Source: Ptychodera flava
Taxonomy: Eukaryota > Hemichordata > Enteropneusta > Ptychoderidae
Direction of reading: 5' to 3'
DNA length: 64,000 nt
Assembly (NCBI RefSeq): GCF_041260155.1
Contig: NC_091929.1
Coordinates: 47,076,244-47,140,243, forward strand
Below, in pieces: positions 32,984 to 46,300 of this stretch. The position numbers and the translations under genes were made by a program. Under the pieces are notes generated by a model. It was not told the DNA's origin. It saw only the letters and a list, made by a program, of their open reading frames with translations, and made no database searches. Position 1 is the stretch's first letter. Each line of letters starts with the position of its first letter.

Positions 32984-35489
32984 TTATTCCTTCTTCTTCA
33001 TATTTTTTATTGTTGTTCGGATTCTGTCAACAATTTGTTTCCTTGAGAATCCCTGTAAGTATTCAGCGAGACTTTTGTCTTCTTCTAGTTTTCTGTCCAC
33101 ATCAGAGGCAAATATTTTTCCAGTGCTGATTTCCTGCTTGAAGGCGTCGTCGATTTTCTGCCTTTGATCAAGTGAAAAGGCTCTGCGACGATGAGCTTTT
33201 GACTGTGTGATCAAAACATTGAAAATGATGTTATTTTCCGGGTATTGTTGCATTTTATGGAAGAAATAGTTTGTAATCTAAAAATATACTTACCTGGCTT
33301 CCTTGACTAGCCTGACTGCCACCAAACAATTCCGGCTCCAGCTCCCAGGCATCTCCTATCTGTGGTTGTTCCGCATGATCGTCGTCTTTTTCATCAGGAT
33401 CGTTGAAGACATCCTGAATCAAGACATCCTCGGCCGTTAAATATCTCCGACGACGTTTTTTGGCCTGTGTGATAAATCATTCAAAGTTGTTATATTTCTG
33501 GTACTGTAATAGCTGTGTTTTATGGAAGAAATACATGTCACAATATATAATATACTTACCTGGCTTGCCTGGATCATCTCCCTGTCCTTTGGCTGCTGTT
33601 CGTCAGTTTCCTGGCTTTCTCCCTGCTGTTCAATCGATGTCATTTCCTGCGTATCGTCAACTTCCTGGCCTCCTTCTTCCATCAATGTCTTCTCCTGCTC
33701 CTGGCCATCTTGCTGACTTTCTTCTTGCTCTTCAATCAATGTCTTCTCCTTCTCCTCACCATCTTCCTGGCCTTCGTCTTGCTCTTCTATCAATGTCTTT
33801 TTCTGCTCCTCACCATCTTCCGGGCCTTCTTCTTGCTCCTCGATCAATATCTTTTCCTGCAACTCATCGTCTTCATGGCTTTTCGACTTCTGTGCTACTA
33901 TTTCTGTTTCCTCCTCCTCTTCCGACTCATTAGGGTCGACATACGGTCGGATAACGAAATGTGGGCTACGTTCATGTACTATACTCGGTGGTATGATACT
34001 ACTATCTACCGTGCTTAACGAATCCATTGGTAACTCTTTCTCTGAAGTGACCGTAGCTGTTGTTGTTTTTGTTTGTTTCAGCTTCTTCTTTGCCACGAGT
34101 TCGGTGCGCAATTCTCTTGTTGCTGTAGCTATGGTAGTTGATTCTCGCACACCCTTTGTCACCCTTTGTTTATCTATGGAAGACAGCTGACAACCCCCCA
34201 CTCTGTCTGTCACCCCTCTATTTCCTTCATATATCACTCCAGCAGTGACTTTCTCTTCAATATCTCTCTCTTCTTCTTGTCTCTCTCGTTTCTCTCTCTC
34301 TCCTCCGCCTCTCACTGCCTCTTCAATGTCAATCTCCTCCTGATGTCTCTCTTTGTCCCCTCTTTCTCCTCCACCTCTCACCGCCTCTTCCCTGTCGATC
34401 TCCTCCTGGTGTCTGACTCTATTCAATCTCTCTCCTTCACCTCTCACCGCCTCTTCACTGTCAATCTGCTCCTGATGTCTCTCTCTATTTTCTCTTTCTC
34501 CTTCGCCTCTCACTTCCTCTCCCCTGTCCATCTCTAAATTTCATCTCTCTCTCTAGCCTGGCGAATGAGGTTCGACTGCCGTCTGGCCTCGCGGTGAGCT
34601 TTATTAAGAATCAAGCTGTATCTTGGGCTTGACGAATCAAGCCCGTGACATCTTTCATATGGTGGTCCAGCCGCTTGACTCTGGCCATGCAATAGTCCAT
34701 GGGACAATCCTTGTATAATCTGCCAGAACGAGAGGCGAGGTCAAGAGACCTATTATGGGCAACAATCTTCTTTTTATGGTATTGCTTAAGTTTTGATTTT
34801 GCTTGATTCTCTGAAAGGTTATGCCACTGAATATAATGGCGTTTTAAGTTAAAGATTTCAAAATTGCATTCAGGGCAATTCATCTTTATTCTCTTGGTGG
34901 CTGCTTTCGTTTTCTGTCTCTTACCAGCACTTGATGTAGAGGATGCTGGCGACCTTTCACCCAGAGCTTTGTGAAGGCTAGCCTTCTTAGGTTTCTTTGC
35001 TGCAACTCCCTCTCGAGCGCTTCCACTAGAAGTGACTCCAGAGCCAGAAAGGGCGATAGATTTTGATTGACCTAGCTCTGACCTCTCACCTAGTGAGAGG
35101 TCAGCACCCTTTCCATGCCTTCTTTTACTGCCCGATGGAATTCCGATTGTGTCTCTGCTCTCGAGATTGGTACCAGCGTTTCTCTCGAGAGTGGTACCAG
35201 CGTTTGAAATGTCAGCACTCTGCATAAGAGATGAAGGTGACCTTTCACCCAGAGCTTGGTGAAGGCTAGCCTTCTTACGTATCTTTGCTACAACTCCCTC
35301 TCGAGCACTTCCGCCAGAAGTGGCTCCAGAGCAAGAAAGGGTGGTAGATTTTGATTGGCCTGGCTCTGACCTCTCACCTAGTGAGAGGTCAGCACCCTCT
35401 CCATGCCTTCTGTTATTGCCCGATGGAGTGCTGATTCTGTCTCTGCCCTCGTGAGTGCTGCCGGCATTAGAAATGTCAGCACTCTGCAT
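32984..35489 (-). pseudogene. YR gene copy B, truncated, no recombinase core
   Basis: The original start codon and first 88-residue repeat are missing; two repeats remain, one with an 11-residue inner duplication (TTLERNAGTNLES). The two zinc fingers, the R/E-rich and acidic repeats and both small C-terminal exons are kept. SSIDKQRVTKGVREST marks the fusion across the deleted core. A one-base loss near 34,647 shifts the frame after the second finger (HMKDV then TGLIRQ). Exon 2 reads LTAEDVLIQ instead of LTAEEEKMIQ, a difference shared with copy D. Poly(A) signal at 32,891-32,896. Confidence 0.75.
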
Positions 35490-35609
35490 AAGAGATGAAG
35501 GTGACCTTTCACCCTGAGCTTGATGAAGGCTAGCCTTCTTACGTATCTTTGCTACAACTCCCTCTCACTCTCAAGCAAACTGTCATAGATTTTGGTGTAC
35601 AACTACCAT

Positions 35610-35655
35610 TTTGCTAGCAAGATGGCGGCTTGAAAACGAGCCTATATATAAAAGG
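35610..35655 (-). promoter_or_regulatory. YR promoter, copy B
   Basis: Same TATA and YY1-type motif as copy A, but the coding start it once served is deleted, so it could only drive a truncated product. Confidence 0.5.
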
Positions 35656-35875
35656 CGATATTAGAACTCTTCCTACAGTTTTGTCTTTCTTCTCTTACCC
35701 AGGATTCATTTGCATCTGTATGAGCCTTTTTTGATACGATACGATATGATGTCGATATTTTGCAGGTCACAGTAATAATCTACATTAATTTACATCTTTT
35801 GCAAAGTCTAACTCTAAAATTGCTCTTAGAATTAATATATCTATGGCTTTTGGCGTTTTTGCATATCGTTATTTT

Positions 35876-36115
35876 ACCACTTGAGGTAACTTAGAGGACC
35901 GGTCAATGTAAGTCTATGAGTAACATAGAGGACCACTTGAGGTTACTTAGAGGACCAGTCAATGTAAGTCTATGGGTAACATAGAGGACCACTTGAGGTT
36001 ACTTAGAGGACCAGTCAATGTAAGTCTATGGGTAACATAGAGGACCACTTGCGGTCCTCTATGTTACCTCAAAAATAGTTCCTCTACATTACCCATAGAC
36101 TTACAATGTAAATTT
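35876..36115 (+). repeat. Minisatellite, plus orientation, ending in palindrome
   Basis: Three 56-bp units, then GGACCACTTGCGGTCC, the centre of a hairpin with arms GTAACATAGAGGACC (about 36,038-36,075), after which the satellite reads on the other strand. Confidence 0.85.
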
Positions 36116-36441
36116 GCCTCTACCGTCACTTTATTTTATTAGCTTTGACTTTGTCCCATCAATATGATTAATTCATATTATTGTTCTTTGATAATATGGA
36201 AGCGTTTTTTTAAATCGATCAATGTTAAGATGTTTAGTCAGCAGTGGTACAAACAAAGAAATGTCAGCATGGTATAAGTGACTTTGCGTATAAGGATTTT
36301 GCTTCTTTTCAGACATTATTTGACACTCTTAATATTGATCGATTTTAAAAAGGGTTTCCATATTATCAAAGAAAAATATTAAGCCTTACTCATATTGGTG
36401 GGACAAAGTCAAAGCTAATAAAATAAAGTGACAGTAGAGGC
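36116..36441. repeat. Loop module 1: 115-bp inverted repeat with 96-bp centre
   Basis: GCCTCTACCGTCACTTTATT at the left and its near-complement ending GTAGAGGC at the right form arms at 36,116-36,230 and 36,327-36,441. The arms share TTAGCTTTGACTTTGTCCCA and a TCTTTGATAATATGGAA stretch. The inverted relation continues into the satellite on both sides, so the whole is a large foldback centred near 36,279. Second copy at 50,480-50,805; left half only at 57,469-57,593. Confidence 0.85.
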
Positions 36442-37256
36442 AAAGCCAGTGCAATGTTTGACTCTAGATTTTACATAGTAAGTCTATGGGTAACGTAGAG
36501 GAGCTACTTTAGAGGTAACATAGAGGACCGCAAGTGGTTCTCTATGTTACCTATAGACTTATATTGACCGGTCCTCTAATTTAATTCGAGCGGTAAGTAT
36601 TAGTCTAAGATTTTTTTATAGGTAAGTACAGGTAAATATATAGGTATGTATGGAAGTAATGGTTTTGGTAACTATTCGATTATTAGGTAAGTACAAGTAA
36701 GTATACAGGTAAGTATGGAAATACATCTTTGATTATTAAGGTGACGGGTTCGGGTTATTATGCAAATCAAGTGATTCTTTCGTTTTTATCCCATTCTAAC
36801 CTGTGGAGGAAAATTGTGGTTTTAAGCAAATGTTAGGGTGAGGGACAACTACCTATGGTTAACTTAGAGGACTTATTTTTGAGTAAACGTAGAGGACCAA
36901 TTAAGTAACGTAGAGGACCGCAATAGGTCCTCCCTGTTATCCATTGACCTATATTGACTGGTTCTCTAACTTACCACAAGTGGTCCTCAATGTTACTCAT
37001 GGACTTACATTGACCGGGCCTCTAAGTTACCTCAAGTGGTTCTCTATGTTACCCCTAGACTTACATTGACTGGTCCTCTAAGTTACCTAAAGTGGTCCTC
37101 TATGTTACCCATAGACTAACATTGACCTGTCCTCTAAGTTACAACAAGTGGTAAGTATTAGTCTAAGATTATTATAGGTAAGTACAGGTAAATATACAGG
37201 TAAGTATGGAAGTAATGGTTTTGGTAAGTATCCGATTAATAGGTAAGTACAAGTAC
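36442..37256 (-). repeat. Minisatellite, inverted orientation
   Basis: The same boxes as elsewhere but on the minus strand (GGTCCTCTATGTTACC). Includes an inverted copy of the higher-order module (GTGGAGGAAAATTGTGGTTT near 36,800) and ends with an inverted TACTTACC block. Confidence 0.9.
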
Positions 37257-37646
37257 CCTTCAAAGGATTGGAGAATAATGTAAATGACAGGATTTGCTCA
37301 TCTATATGTATTGAAAAGCATACAGGTACAAAAGACTAGAAATTCGAAGAATGTGTATAGGTCCCACATTATTATATATTGATATCGGGTCAGCCAAGTA
37401 CGACCTTGACCTTTGACTTTTTTGCATTGGACGTTTATTAATTTTCATGATTATTTTTCTATGAATACGTTATAAAAGTTTGGCTGTCCTGGTGTTAGGG
37501 GAAGGGTAAAAAATCTACTTTCGACAAATGCAATGACATCCCGCTTGAGATTCATTCTTGTTTATGCTATATTAAACTATGTGGTGAAAAGTCTGTTTTT
37601 AAGGAAAATTATATGCCGGAGGATGACCACCGATCTCTTTCTTAAA
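37257..37646 (+). repeat. Loop module 2, second copy
   Basis: Nearly identical to 23,646-24,031. Left flank satellite is inverted (GGTAAGTACAAGTA), right flank is direct (TACTTACCTGTGTACTC), so it is the centre of a second foldback. Confidence 0.88.
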
Positions 37647-38205
37647 TACTTACCTGTGTACTCATTTGTACTTACCTAATAATCGAATATTTACCAAAAC
37701 CATTACTTCAATACTTACCTGTTAATTTACCTATACTTACCTATAATAATCTTAGACTAATACTTACCACTTGAGGTAAATTAGAGGACCGGTCAAAGTA
37801 AGTCTATGAGTAACATTGAGGACCACTTGTGGTAACTTAGAGGACCTGTCAATGTAAGTCTATTGGTAACATAGAGGACCACTTGAGGTAACTTAGAGGA
37901 CCGGTCAATGTAAGTCTATGAGTAACATTGAGGACCACTTGTGGTAACGTAGAGGACCAAAGAAGGTAACTTAGAGGACCAGTCAAAGTAAGTCTATGAG
38001 TAACATAGAGGACCACTTGAGGAAACTTAGAGGACCGGTCAATGTAAGTCTGTGGGTAACATAGAGGACCACGTGTGGTCCTCTATGTTACTCAATTGGT
38101 ACTTGTACTCACCTTATAATCGAATACTTACCAAAACCAATGCTTCCATCCTTACCTGTATATTTACCTGTACTTACCTATAATAAACTTAGACTTATAC
38201 TTACC
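37647..38205 (+). repeat. Minisatellite, plus orientation
   Basis: Almost base-for-base the same as 24,032-24,588, including the palindrome with arms GTAACATAGAGGACCA. Confidence 0.9.
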
Positions 38206-38482
38206 GTAAAGAATTTGTATGTTTGCAAACATGCACGTCACATCATAATCTTGAGCCTTCTTACTATTTATAGTTGTAATCTTTTCCTTTCTCGGTGATC
38301 ATTGTGCATGTGTCAACAGATGCCCTTTAGAAGCTCTAACTGTTTAATTGATTAGTAGCTTAAAAAGGACACCTATTGGGCAGCACAAACTTTATTCTGC
38401 GCCCCTTTTTTTCAACTGAACTAAATTTCACTAAACTTGACTAAACTTAACTAAAGTACAAGAAAAGTTTCCAATTCTCTCC

Positions 38483-41400
38483 TTATTCCTTCTTCTGCAT
38501 ATTTTTTATTGTTGTTCGGATTCTGTCAACAATCTGTTTCCTTGAGAATCCCTTTAAGTATTCAGCGAGACTTTTGTTCTCTTCTAGTTTCCTGTCCACA
38601 TCGGAGGCAAATATTTTTCCGGTGCTGATTTCCTCCTTGAAGGCGTCGTCGATTTTCTGCCTTTGATCAAGTGAAAAGGTTCTGCGACGATGAGTTTTTG
38701 ACTGTGTGATCAAAACATTGAAAATGATGTTATTTTCCGGTATTGTTGCATTTTCTGGAAGAAATAGTTTGTAATCTAAAAACTATACTTACCTGACTTC
38801 CTTGACTAGCCTGACTGCCACTAAACAATTCCGGCTCCAGCTCCCGGGCATCTCCTATCTGTGGTTGTTCCGCATGATCGTCGCTTTTTCATCAGGATCG
38901 TTGAAGACATCCTGAATCATCTTTTCTTCCTCGGCCGTTAATATCTCCGACGACGTTTTTTGGCCTGTGTGATAAAATCATTCAAAATTGTTATATTTCT
39001 GGTACTGTAATAGCTGTGTTTTATGGAAAAAATACATGTCACAATATATAATAAACTTACCTGGCTTGCCTGGATTATCTCCCTGTCCTTTGACTGCTGT
39101 TCGTCAGTTTCCTGGCTTTCTCCCTGCTGTTCAATCGATGTCATTTCCTGTGTATCGTCAACTTCCTGGCCTCCTTCTTCCATCAATGTCTTGTCCTGCT
39201 CCTGGCCATCTTGCTGACTTTCTTCTTGCTCTTCAATCAATGTCTTCTCCTTCTCCTCACCATCTTCCTGGTCTTCGTCTTGCTCTTCTATCAATGTCTC
39301 TTTCTGCTCCTCACCATCTTCTGGGCCTTTTTCTTGCTCCTCGATCAATATCTTTTCCTGCAACTCATCGTCTTCATGGCTTTTCGACTTCTGTGCTACT
39401 ATTTCTGTTTCCTCCTCCTCTTCCGACTCATTAGGGTCGACATACGGTCGGATAACGAAATGTGGGCTACGTTCATGTACTATACTCGGTGGTATAATAC
39501 TACTATCTACCGTGCTTAACGAATCCATTGCTACCTCTTTTTCTGAAGTGACTGTAGCTGTTGTTGTTTTTGTTTGTTTCAGCTTCTTCTTTGCCACGAG
39601 TTCGGTGCGTAATTGTTTTGTTGCTGTAGCTATGGTGGTTGATTCTCGCACACCCTTTGTCAAGGCATAAAATGCCTCCTGGGTTCTGCTACTGTGGGAC
39701 ATGTGCGAGGCGAGAGACCTGGCTAAATCAGGCCTGTTGGTCAGCACGTCAGTAACTGTAGACTTGCGCACTATAGTTGTTGTCAAGTTCTTGTCACTCA
39801 CACCAGCACAGTGCCAGGCAGCCGCCAACACTTTTGCAAAGGTGCTTGAGTTGTGACTCGTACCATCATAGAAGCGAAAGAGGGGGCTGTTTGGATTATT
39901 ACCCCCTGGTGTTCGGGACAGCACCTTCTCCACAAAAATCTTCATCTGTTTATGAAGTGTCATGGTAAATACGATTCTGGCAGGGCCAGATGTACCTGCA
40001 GTCTTATGTTTTGATATTGTTATGACAAAATTGTCTTCCATTCTGTATGCCCTTAGAAAGTCTTGCACTCGCATGTTGACATACACTCCGGACCTCTGAG
40101 CATTGTCCAGCACCAGTTGAACCATTAGATGGCCAGATATAATGCCAAATTGTGCTCTTGGTATGGCTGCAGTGGTTACTTCGGTACTGTATTGTAACAA
40201 TAGCTTGTTGGCATGAGTTGCCATGCTGCAAGTTTCGTATTTTAAGAACTCCTCAGGAGTCAGCAACATGTCTTGCTGCTGCTCCTGAAATACAGCAATC
40301 CTTTGCCCTACAGCCTTTTTCAAGCTTTGGGCCCATGTTTTGCATTGGTCCTTCATGGAGGAGCAGTTTTTCAGAATGTTCATATGTTCGGTTTCTAGAA
40401 ACTGATAAAACATTTTTAGCGAGTATAGATACGACCGTAGGGTCGATGCCTCGAGCTCTTTCGCTCCATCTTCAAAATACTGCCTTATTTTGGCCCTGTT
40501 ATCTAAATTCTTAATCCCTCCAACATGCTTCACAATAGCAGTAGCTTGTTGCATGTGTTGACGGGCATTCTTTTCAGACTTTCTGCCCCCGTCCATGCCC
40601 ATCAGCCACTTCAGAAAGGAGCCTTTTATTTTTTTATCTATGGAAGACAGCTGACTACCCCCAACTCTGTCTGTCACCCCTCCATTTCTTTCATCTATCA
40701 CTCCAGCAGTGACGTCCTCTTCCCCATCCCTCTGTTCTTCTTGTCTCTCTCGATTTTCTCTCTCTCCTCCACCTCTCACTGCCTCTTCCCTGTCAATCTC
40801 CTCCTGGTGTCTCTCTCTGTCCCCTCTTTCTTCTCCACCTCTCACCGCCTCTTCCCTGTCAATCTCCTCCTGGTGTCTCTCTCTATTCCCCCTCTCTCCT
40901 TCACCTCTCACCGCCTCTTCACTGTCAATCTGCTCCTGATGTCTCTCTCTATTTTCTCTTTCTCCTTCGCCTCTCACTTCCTCTCCCCTGTCCATCTCTA
41001 AATTTTCATCTCTCTCTCTGGCCTGGCGAATGAGGATCGACTGCCGTCTGGCCTCGCGGTGAGCTTTATTAAGAATCAAGCTGTATCTTGGGCTTGACGA
41101 ATCAAGCCCGTGGACATCTTTCATATGGTGGTCCAGCCGCTTGACTCTGGCCATGCAATAGTCCATGGGACAATCCTTGTATAATCGGCCAGAGCGAGAG
41201 GCAAGATCAAGAGACCTATTATGGGCAACAATCTTCTTTTTATGGTATTGCTTAAGTTTTGATTTTGCTTGATTCTCTGAAAGGTTATGCCACTGAATAT
41301 AATGGCGTTTTAAGTTAAAGATTTCAAAATTGCATTCAGGGCAGGTCATCTTTATTCTCTTGGTGGCTGCTTTCGTTTTCTGTCTCTTACCAGCACTTGA

Positions 41401-42941
41401 TGTAGAGGATGCTGGCGACCTTTCACCCAGAGCTTTGTGAAGGCTAGCCTTCTTAGGTTTCTTTGCTGCAACTACCTCTCGAGCACTTCCACTAGAAGTG
41501 ACTCCAGAGCCAGAAAGGGCGGTAGATTTTGATTGACCTAGCTCTGACCTCTCACCTAGTGAGAGGTCAGCACCCTTTCCATGCCTTCTTTTAATGCCCG
41601 ATGGAGTGCCGATTGTGTCTCTGCTCTCGAGAGTGGTGCCAGCGTTAGAAATGTCAGAACTCTGCATAAGAGATGAAGGTGACCTTTCACCCGGAGCTTG
41701 GTGAAGGCTAGGCTTCTTTTGTATCTTTGCTACAACTCCCTCTCGAGCACTTCCACTGGAAGTGGCTCCAGAGCAAGAAAGGGTGGTAGATTTTGATTGG
41801 CCTGGCTCTGACCTCTCACCTAGTGAGAGGTCAGCACCCTCTCCATGCCTTCTGTTATTACCCGATGGAGTGCTGATTGTGTCTCTGCCCTCGTGAGTGC
41901 TGCCGGCATTAGAAATGTCAGCACTCTGCTTAAAAGATGAAGGTGACCTTTCACCCGGAGCTTGGTGAAGGCTAGCCTTCTTACGTATCTTTGCTACAAC
42001 TCCCTCTCGAGCACTTCCACTGGAAGTGGCTCCAGAGCAAGAAAGGGTGGTAGATTTTGATTGGCCTGGCTCTGACCTCTCACCTAGTGAGAGGTCAGCA
42101 CCCTCTCCATGCCTTCTGTTATTGCCCGATGTAGTGCCGATTGTGTCTCTGCTCTCGAGAGTGGTGCCAGTGTTAGAAATGTCAGAACTCTGCATAAGAG
42201 ATGAAGGTGACCTTTCACCCGGAGCTTGGTGAAGGCTAGGCTTCTTATGTATCTTTGCTACAACTCCCTCTCGAGCACTTCCACTGGAAGTGGCTCCAGA
42301 GCAAGAAAGGGTGGTAGATTTTGATTGGCCTGGCTCTGACCTCTCACCTAGTGAGAGGTCAGCACCCTCTCCATGCCTTCTGTTACTGCCCGATGGAGTG
42401 CCGATTGTGTCTCTGCCCTCGTGAGTGCTGCCGGCGTTAGAAATGGCAGCACTCTGCATAGAAGATGAAGGTGACTTTCACCCTGAGCTTGATGAAGGCT
42501 AGCCTTCTTACGTATCTTTGCTACAACTCCCTCTCGAGCACTTCCACTGGAAGTGGCTCCAGAGCAAGAAAGGGTGGAAGATTTTGATTGGCCTGGCTCT
42601 GACCTCTCACCTAGTGAGAGGTCACCACCCTTTTCATGCCTTCTGTTACTGCCCGATGGAGTGCCGATTGTGTCTCTGCCCTCGAGAGTGCTGCTGGCGT
42701 TAGAAATGGCAGCACTCGGCAGAGAAGATGAAGGTGAACTTTCACCCATATCAACATTTTTGTCCTTTTTATAAAAGAAACCGAATCCTGGCTCACACTC
42801 ACTGTCGGAGTAGTCAGACGAACTCTCTACCTCTGAAGGCAGGAAGTCTGAATCTTCAATGGAATCATTGTAGCTGCCACTTAATGACTCACTTTCCTGT
42901 GTTTGAAAGAGGTCGGGCCAGCTCTCTTCACTGGAAGACAT
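38483..42941 (-). CDS. YR transposase gene, copy C (about 1,420 residues, nearly whole)
   Basis: Exons 42,941-39,061, 38,964-38,793 and 38,701-38,483. One open stretch of 1,173 residues covers repeats 2-5, both zinc fingers, the core-binding helices, the whole YR domain (Arg at about 40,090, catalytic Tyr codon at 39,667-39,669) and the acidic repeats. Tyrosine recombinases cut and rejoin DNA through a covalent 3'-phosphotyrosine; here R, K, R, H and Y are visible, with Thr in place of the first His of HxxR. Single-base losses at about 42,474 (within the N-terminal repeats) and two in exon 2 (near 38,883 and 38,940) disturb the frame; other copies have the intact base at each place. Poly(A) signal at 38,391-38,396. 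Promoter at 43,045-43,079. Confidence 0.8.
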
Positions 42942-43044
42942 TAGAAGTGTATCTAGAAGTGCAGAGTTTTAATGTCAGAAAATAGAAAGTACACTCTCAA
43001 GCAAACTGTCATAGGTTTTGGTGTACAACCACCATTTTGCTAGC

Positions 43045-43079
43045 AAGATGGCGGCTTGAAAACGAGCCTATATATAAAA
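43045..43079 (-). promoter_or_regulatory. YR promoter, copy C: TATA and YY1-type motif
   Basis: Identical to copy A in the TATATATAAAAGG box and AAGATGGCGGC motif. Confidence 0.6.
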
Positions 43080-43303
43080 GGCGATATTAGAACTCTTCCT
43101 ACAGTTTTGTCTTTCTTCTCTTACCCAGGATTCATTTGCATCTGTATGAGCCTTTTTTGATACGATACGATATGATGTACGATATTTTGCAGGTCACAGT
43201 AATAAATCTACATTAATTTACATCTTTTGCAAAGTCTAACTTTAAAATTGCTCTTAGAATTAATATATCTATGGCTTTTGGCGTTTTTGCATATCGTTAT
43301 TTT

Positions 43304-46300
43304 ACCACTTGAGGTAACTTAGAGGACCGGTCAATGTAAGTCTATGAGTAACATAGAGGACCACTTAAGGTAACTCAAAGGACCAGTCAATGTAAGTCTA
43401 TGGGTAACATAGAGGACCACTTAAGGTAACTTAGAGGACCAGTCAAGGTAAGTCTATGGGTAACATAGAGGACCACTTAAGGTAACCCAGAGGACCTGTC
43501 AAGGTAAGTCTATGGGTAACATAGAGGATCACTTAAGGTAACTCAGAGGACCAATCAAGGTAAGTCTATGGGTAACATAGAGGATCACTTAAGGTAACTT
43601 AGAGGACCAGTCAAGGTAAGTCTATGGGTAACATATAGGACCACTTAAGGAAACTAAGAGTACCAATCAATTAAGTCTATATGTACCTCGCACTTTGTCG
43701 TCACTAACCCCTAACTTTGCTTTAAACCACACGTTTGGCTCCATAGGTTCTAAGGGGATTGAAACAAAAGATTCACTTAATTTGTATATAAACCTTAACA
43801 TGTCACCTTAATGTTCAAACCTGCACTTCCATATTTACCTGTATAATACTTGTACTTACCTAACAATCGAATACTTACCAAAACCATTACTTCAATACTT
43901 ACCTGTATATTTACCTATACTTACCTATAGTAATCTTACACTAATACTGACCACTTCAGGTAAATTAGACTAACGGTCAATGTAAGTCTGTGGGTAACAT
44001 AGAGGACCACTTAAGGTAACTTAGAGGACCGGTAAATGTAATTCTATGGGTAACATATAGGACCACTTAAGGTAACTCAAAGGACCAGTCAATGTAAGTC
44101 TATGGGTAACATATAGGACCACTTAAGGTAACTCAAAGGACCAGTCAAGGTAAGTCTATGGGTAACATAGAGGACCACTTAAGGTAACTTAGAGGACCGG
44201 TAAATGTAATTCTATGGGTAACATATAGGACCACTTAAGGTAACTCAAAGGACCAGTCAATGTAAGTCTATGGGTAACATATAGGACCACTTAAGGTAAC
44301 TCAAAGGACCAGTCAAGGTAAGTCTATGGGTAACATAGAGGACCACTTAAGGTAACTTAGAGGACCAGTCAAGGTAAGTCTATGGGTAACATAGAGGACC
44401 ACTTAAGGTAACCCAGAGGACCTGTCAAGGTAAGTCTATGGGTAACATAGAGGACCACTTAAGGTAACTCAGAGGACCAGTCAAGGTAAGTCTATGGGTA
44501 ACATAGAGGATCACTTAAGGTAACTCAGAGGACCAATCAAGGTAAGTCTATGGGTAACATAGAGGATCACTTAAGGTAACTTAGAGGACCAGTCAAGGTA
44601 AGTCTATGGGTAACATATAGGACCACTTAAGGAAACTAAGAGGACCAATCAAATTAAGTCTATATGTAACAGAGATGACCAATTGAGGTAACTTAGAGGA
44701 CCGGTCAATATAAGTCTATGAGTAACAGAGAGGACACTTTTCGGTCCTCTACGTTAAAAACTAATAATCTACGTTAATTCCAAAGTAGGTGCTCAATATT
44801 ACCCCTATGTAAGTCGTCCCTAACCCTAAACTTTGCTTTAAACCACTTTTTGCTCCATAGGTTATCAGGGGATCAAAACTAAAGAATCACTTAATTTGCA
44901 TATTAACCTTAACCTGTCACCTTAATTATCAAACATCTACTTCCATACTTACCTGTATACTTACTTGTACTTTCCTAATAATGGAATAGTTACCAAAACC
45001 ATTGGTTCCTTACTTATTTGTATATTTACCTATTCTTACCTATAATAATCTTACACTAATACTTACCACTTGAGGTAAATTAGAGGACCGGTCAAAGTAA
45101 GTCTAAGGGTAACATAGAGGACCACTTAAGGTAACTTAGAGGACCGGTCAATGTAAGACTGTGGGTAACATAGAAGACCACTTGAGGTAACTTAGGGGAC
45201 CGGTCAAGTAAGTCTGTTGGTAACATAGAGGACCACATGATGTAAATTAGAGGACCAGTCAATGTAAATCTATGGGTAACATAGAGGATCACTTAAGGTA
45301 ACTTAGAGGACCAGTCAAAGTAAGTCTATGGGTAACAGAGAGGACCCCTTGAGGTAACTTAGAGGACCGGTCAGTGTAAGTCTATGAGTAACAGAGAGGA
45401 CCATTTGCGGTCCTCTACGTTAAAAACTGGTCCTCTACGTTAAGTCCAAAGTAGGTGCTCTATGTTACCCCTATGTCAGTCGTCCCTAACCCTAAACTTT
45501 GCTTTAAATCAATTTTTTGCTCCATAGTTTGTCAGGGGATCAAAACTAAAGAATCACTTAATTTGCATATTAATCTTAACCTGTCACCTTAATGTTCAAA
45601 CCTCTACTTCCATATTTACCTGTATAATACTTGTACTAACCTAATAATCGAACACTTACCAAAACAATTACTTCAATACTTACCTGTATATTTACCTATA
45701 CTTACCTATAGTAATCTTAGACTAATACTTACCACTTGAGGTAACTTAGAGGACCAGTCAATGTAAGTCTATGAGTAACATAGAGGATCACTCAAGGTAA
45801 CTTAGAGGACCAGTCAAAGTAAGTCTGTTGGTAACATAGAGGACCACTTAAGGAAACTTAGAGGACCAAATCAAAGTAAGTCTATGGGTAACAGAGACGA
45901 CCATTTGAGGTAACTTAGAGGACCGGTCAATGTAGGTCTATGAGTAACAGAGGGGACCATTAGCGGTCCTCTACGTTAAAAACTGGTCCTCTACGTTAAG
46001 TTCAAAGTATTTGCTCTATGTTACCCCTATGTAAGTTGTCCCTAACCGCAAACTTTGCTTTAAAACACTTTTTTGCTCCATAGGTTATCAGGGATTAAAA
46101 CTAAAGAATCACTTAATTTGCATATAACTTTAATCTCTCAGCTTAATTATCAAACATCTACTTCCATACTTACCTGTATACTTACTTGTACTAACCTAAT
46201 CATCGAATACTTACCAAAATCATTGGTTCCTTACTTATCTGTATATTTACCTATTCTTACCTATAACAATCTTACACTAATACTTACCACTTAAGGTAAA

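Larger units (their letters stand above)
32703..35875 (-). mobile_element. Crypton-like element, copy B (recombinase core and 5' part deleted)
   Basis: Same ends as copy A: left ATACTTACC then TTTAAGAATTTG, right CGTTATTTTACC. It lacks about 970 bp of recombinase core (junction near 34,160) and the first exon start up to the first repeat (junction near 35,568, within a CTCTCACTCTCA stretch). The promoter remains. Confidence 0.75.
38206..43303 (-). mobile_element. Crypton-like element, copy C (largest, 5.1 kb)
   Basis: Same boundaries and TTACC repeats as copy A, and the same left end variant (GTAAAGAATTTG). The recombinase core is present. It has five 88-residue repeats and so is 264 bp longer than A. 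This is the best reference copy for the recombinase. Confidence 0.78.
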
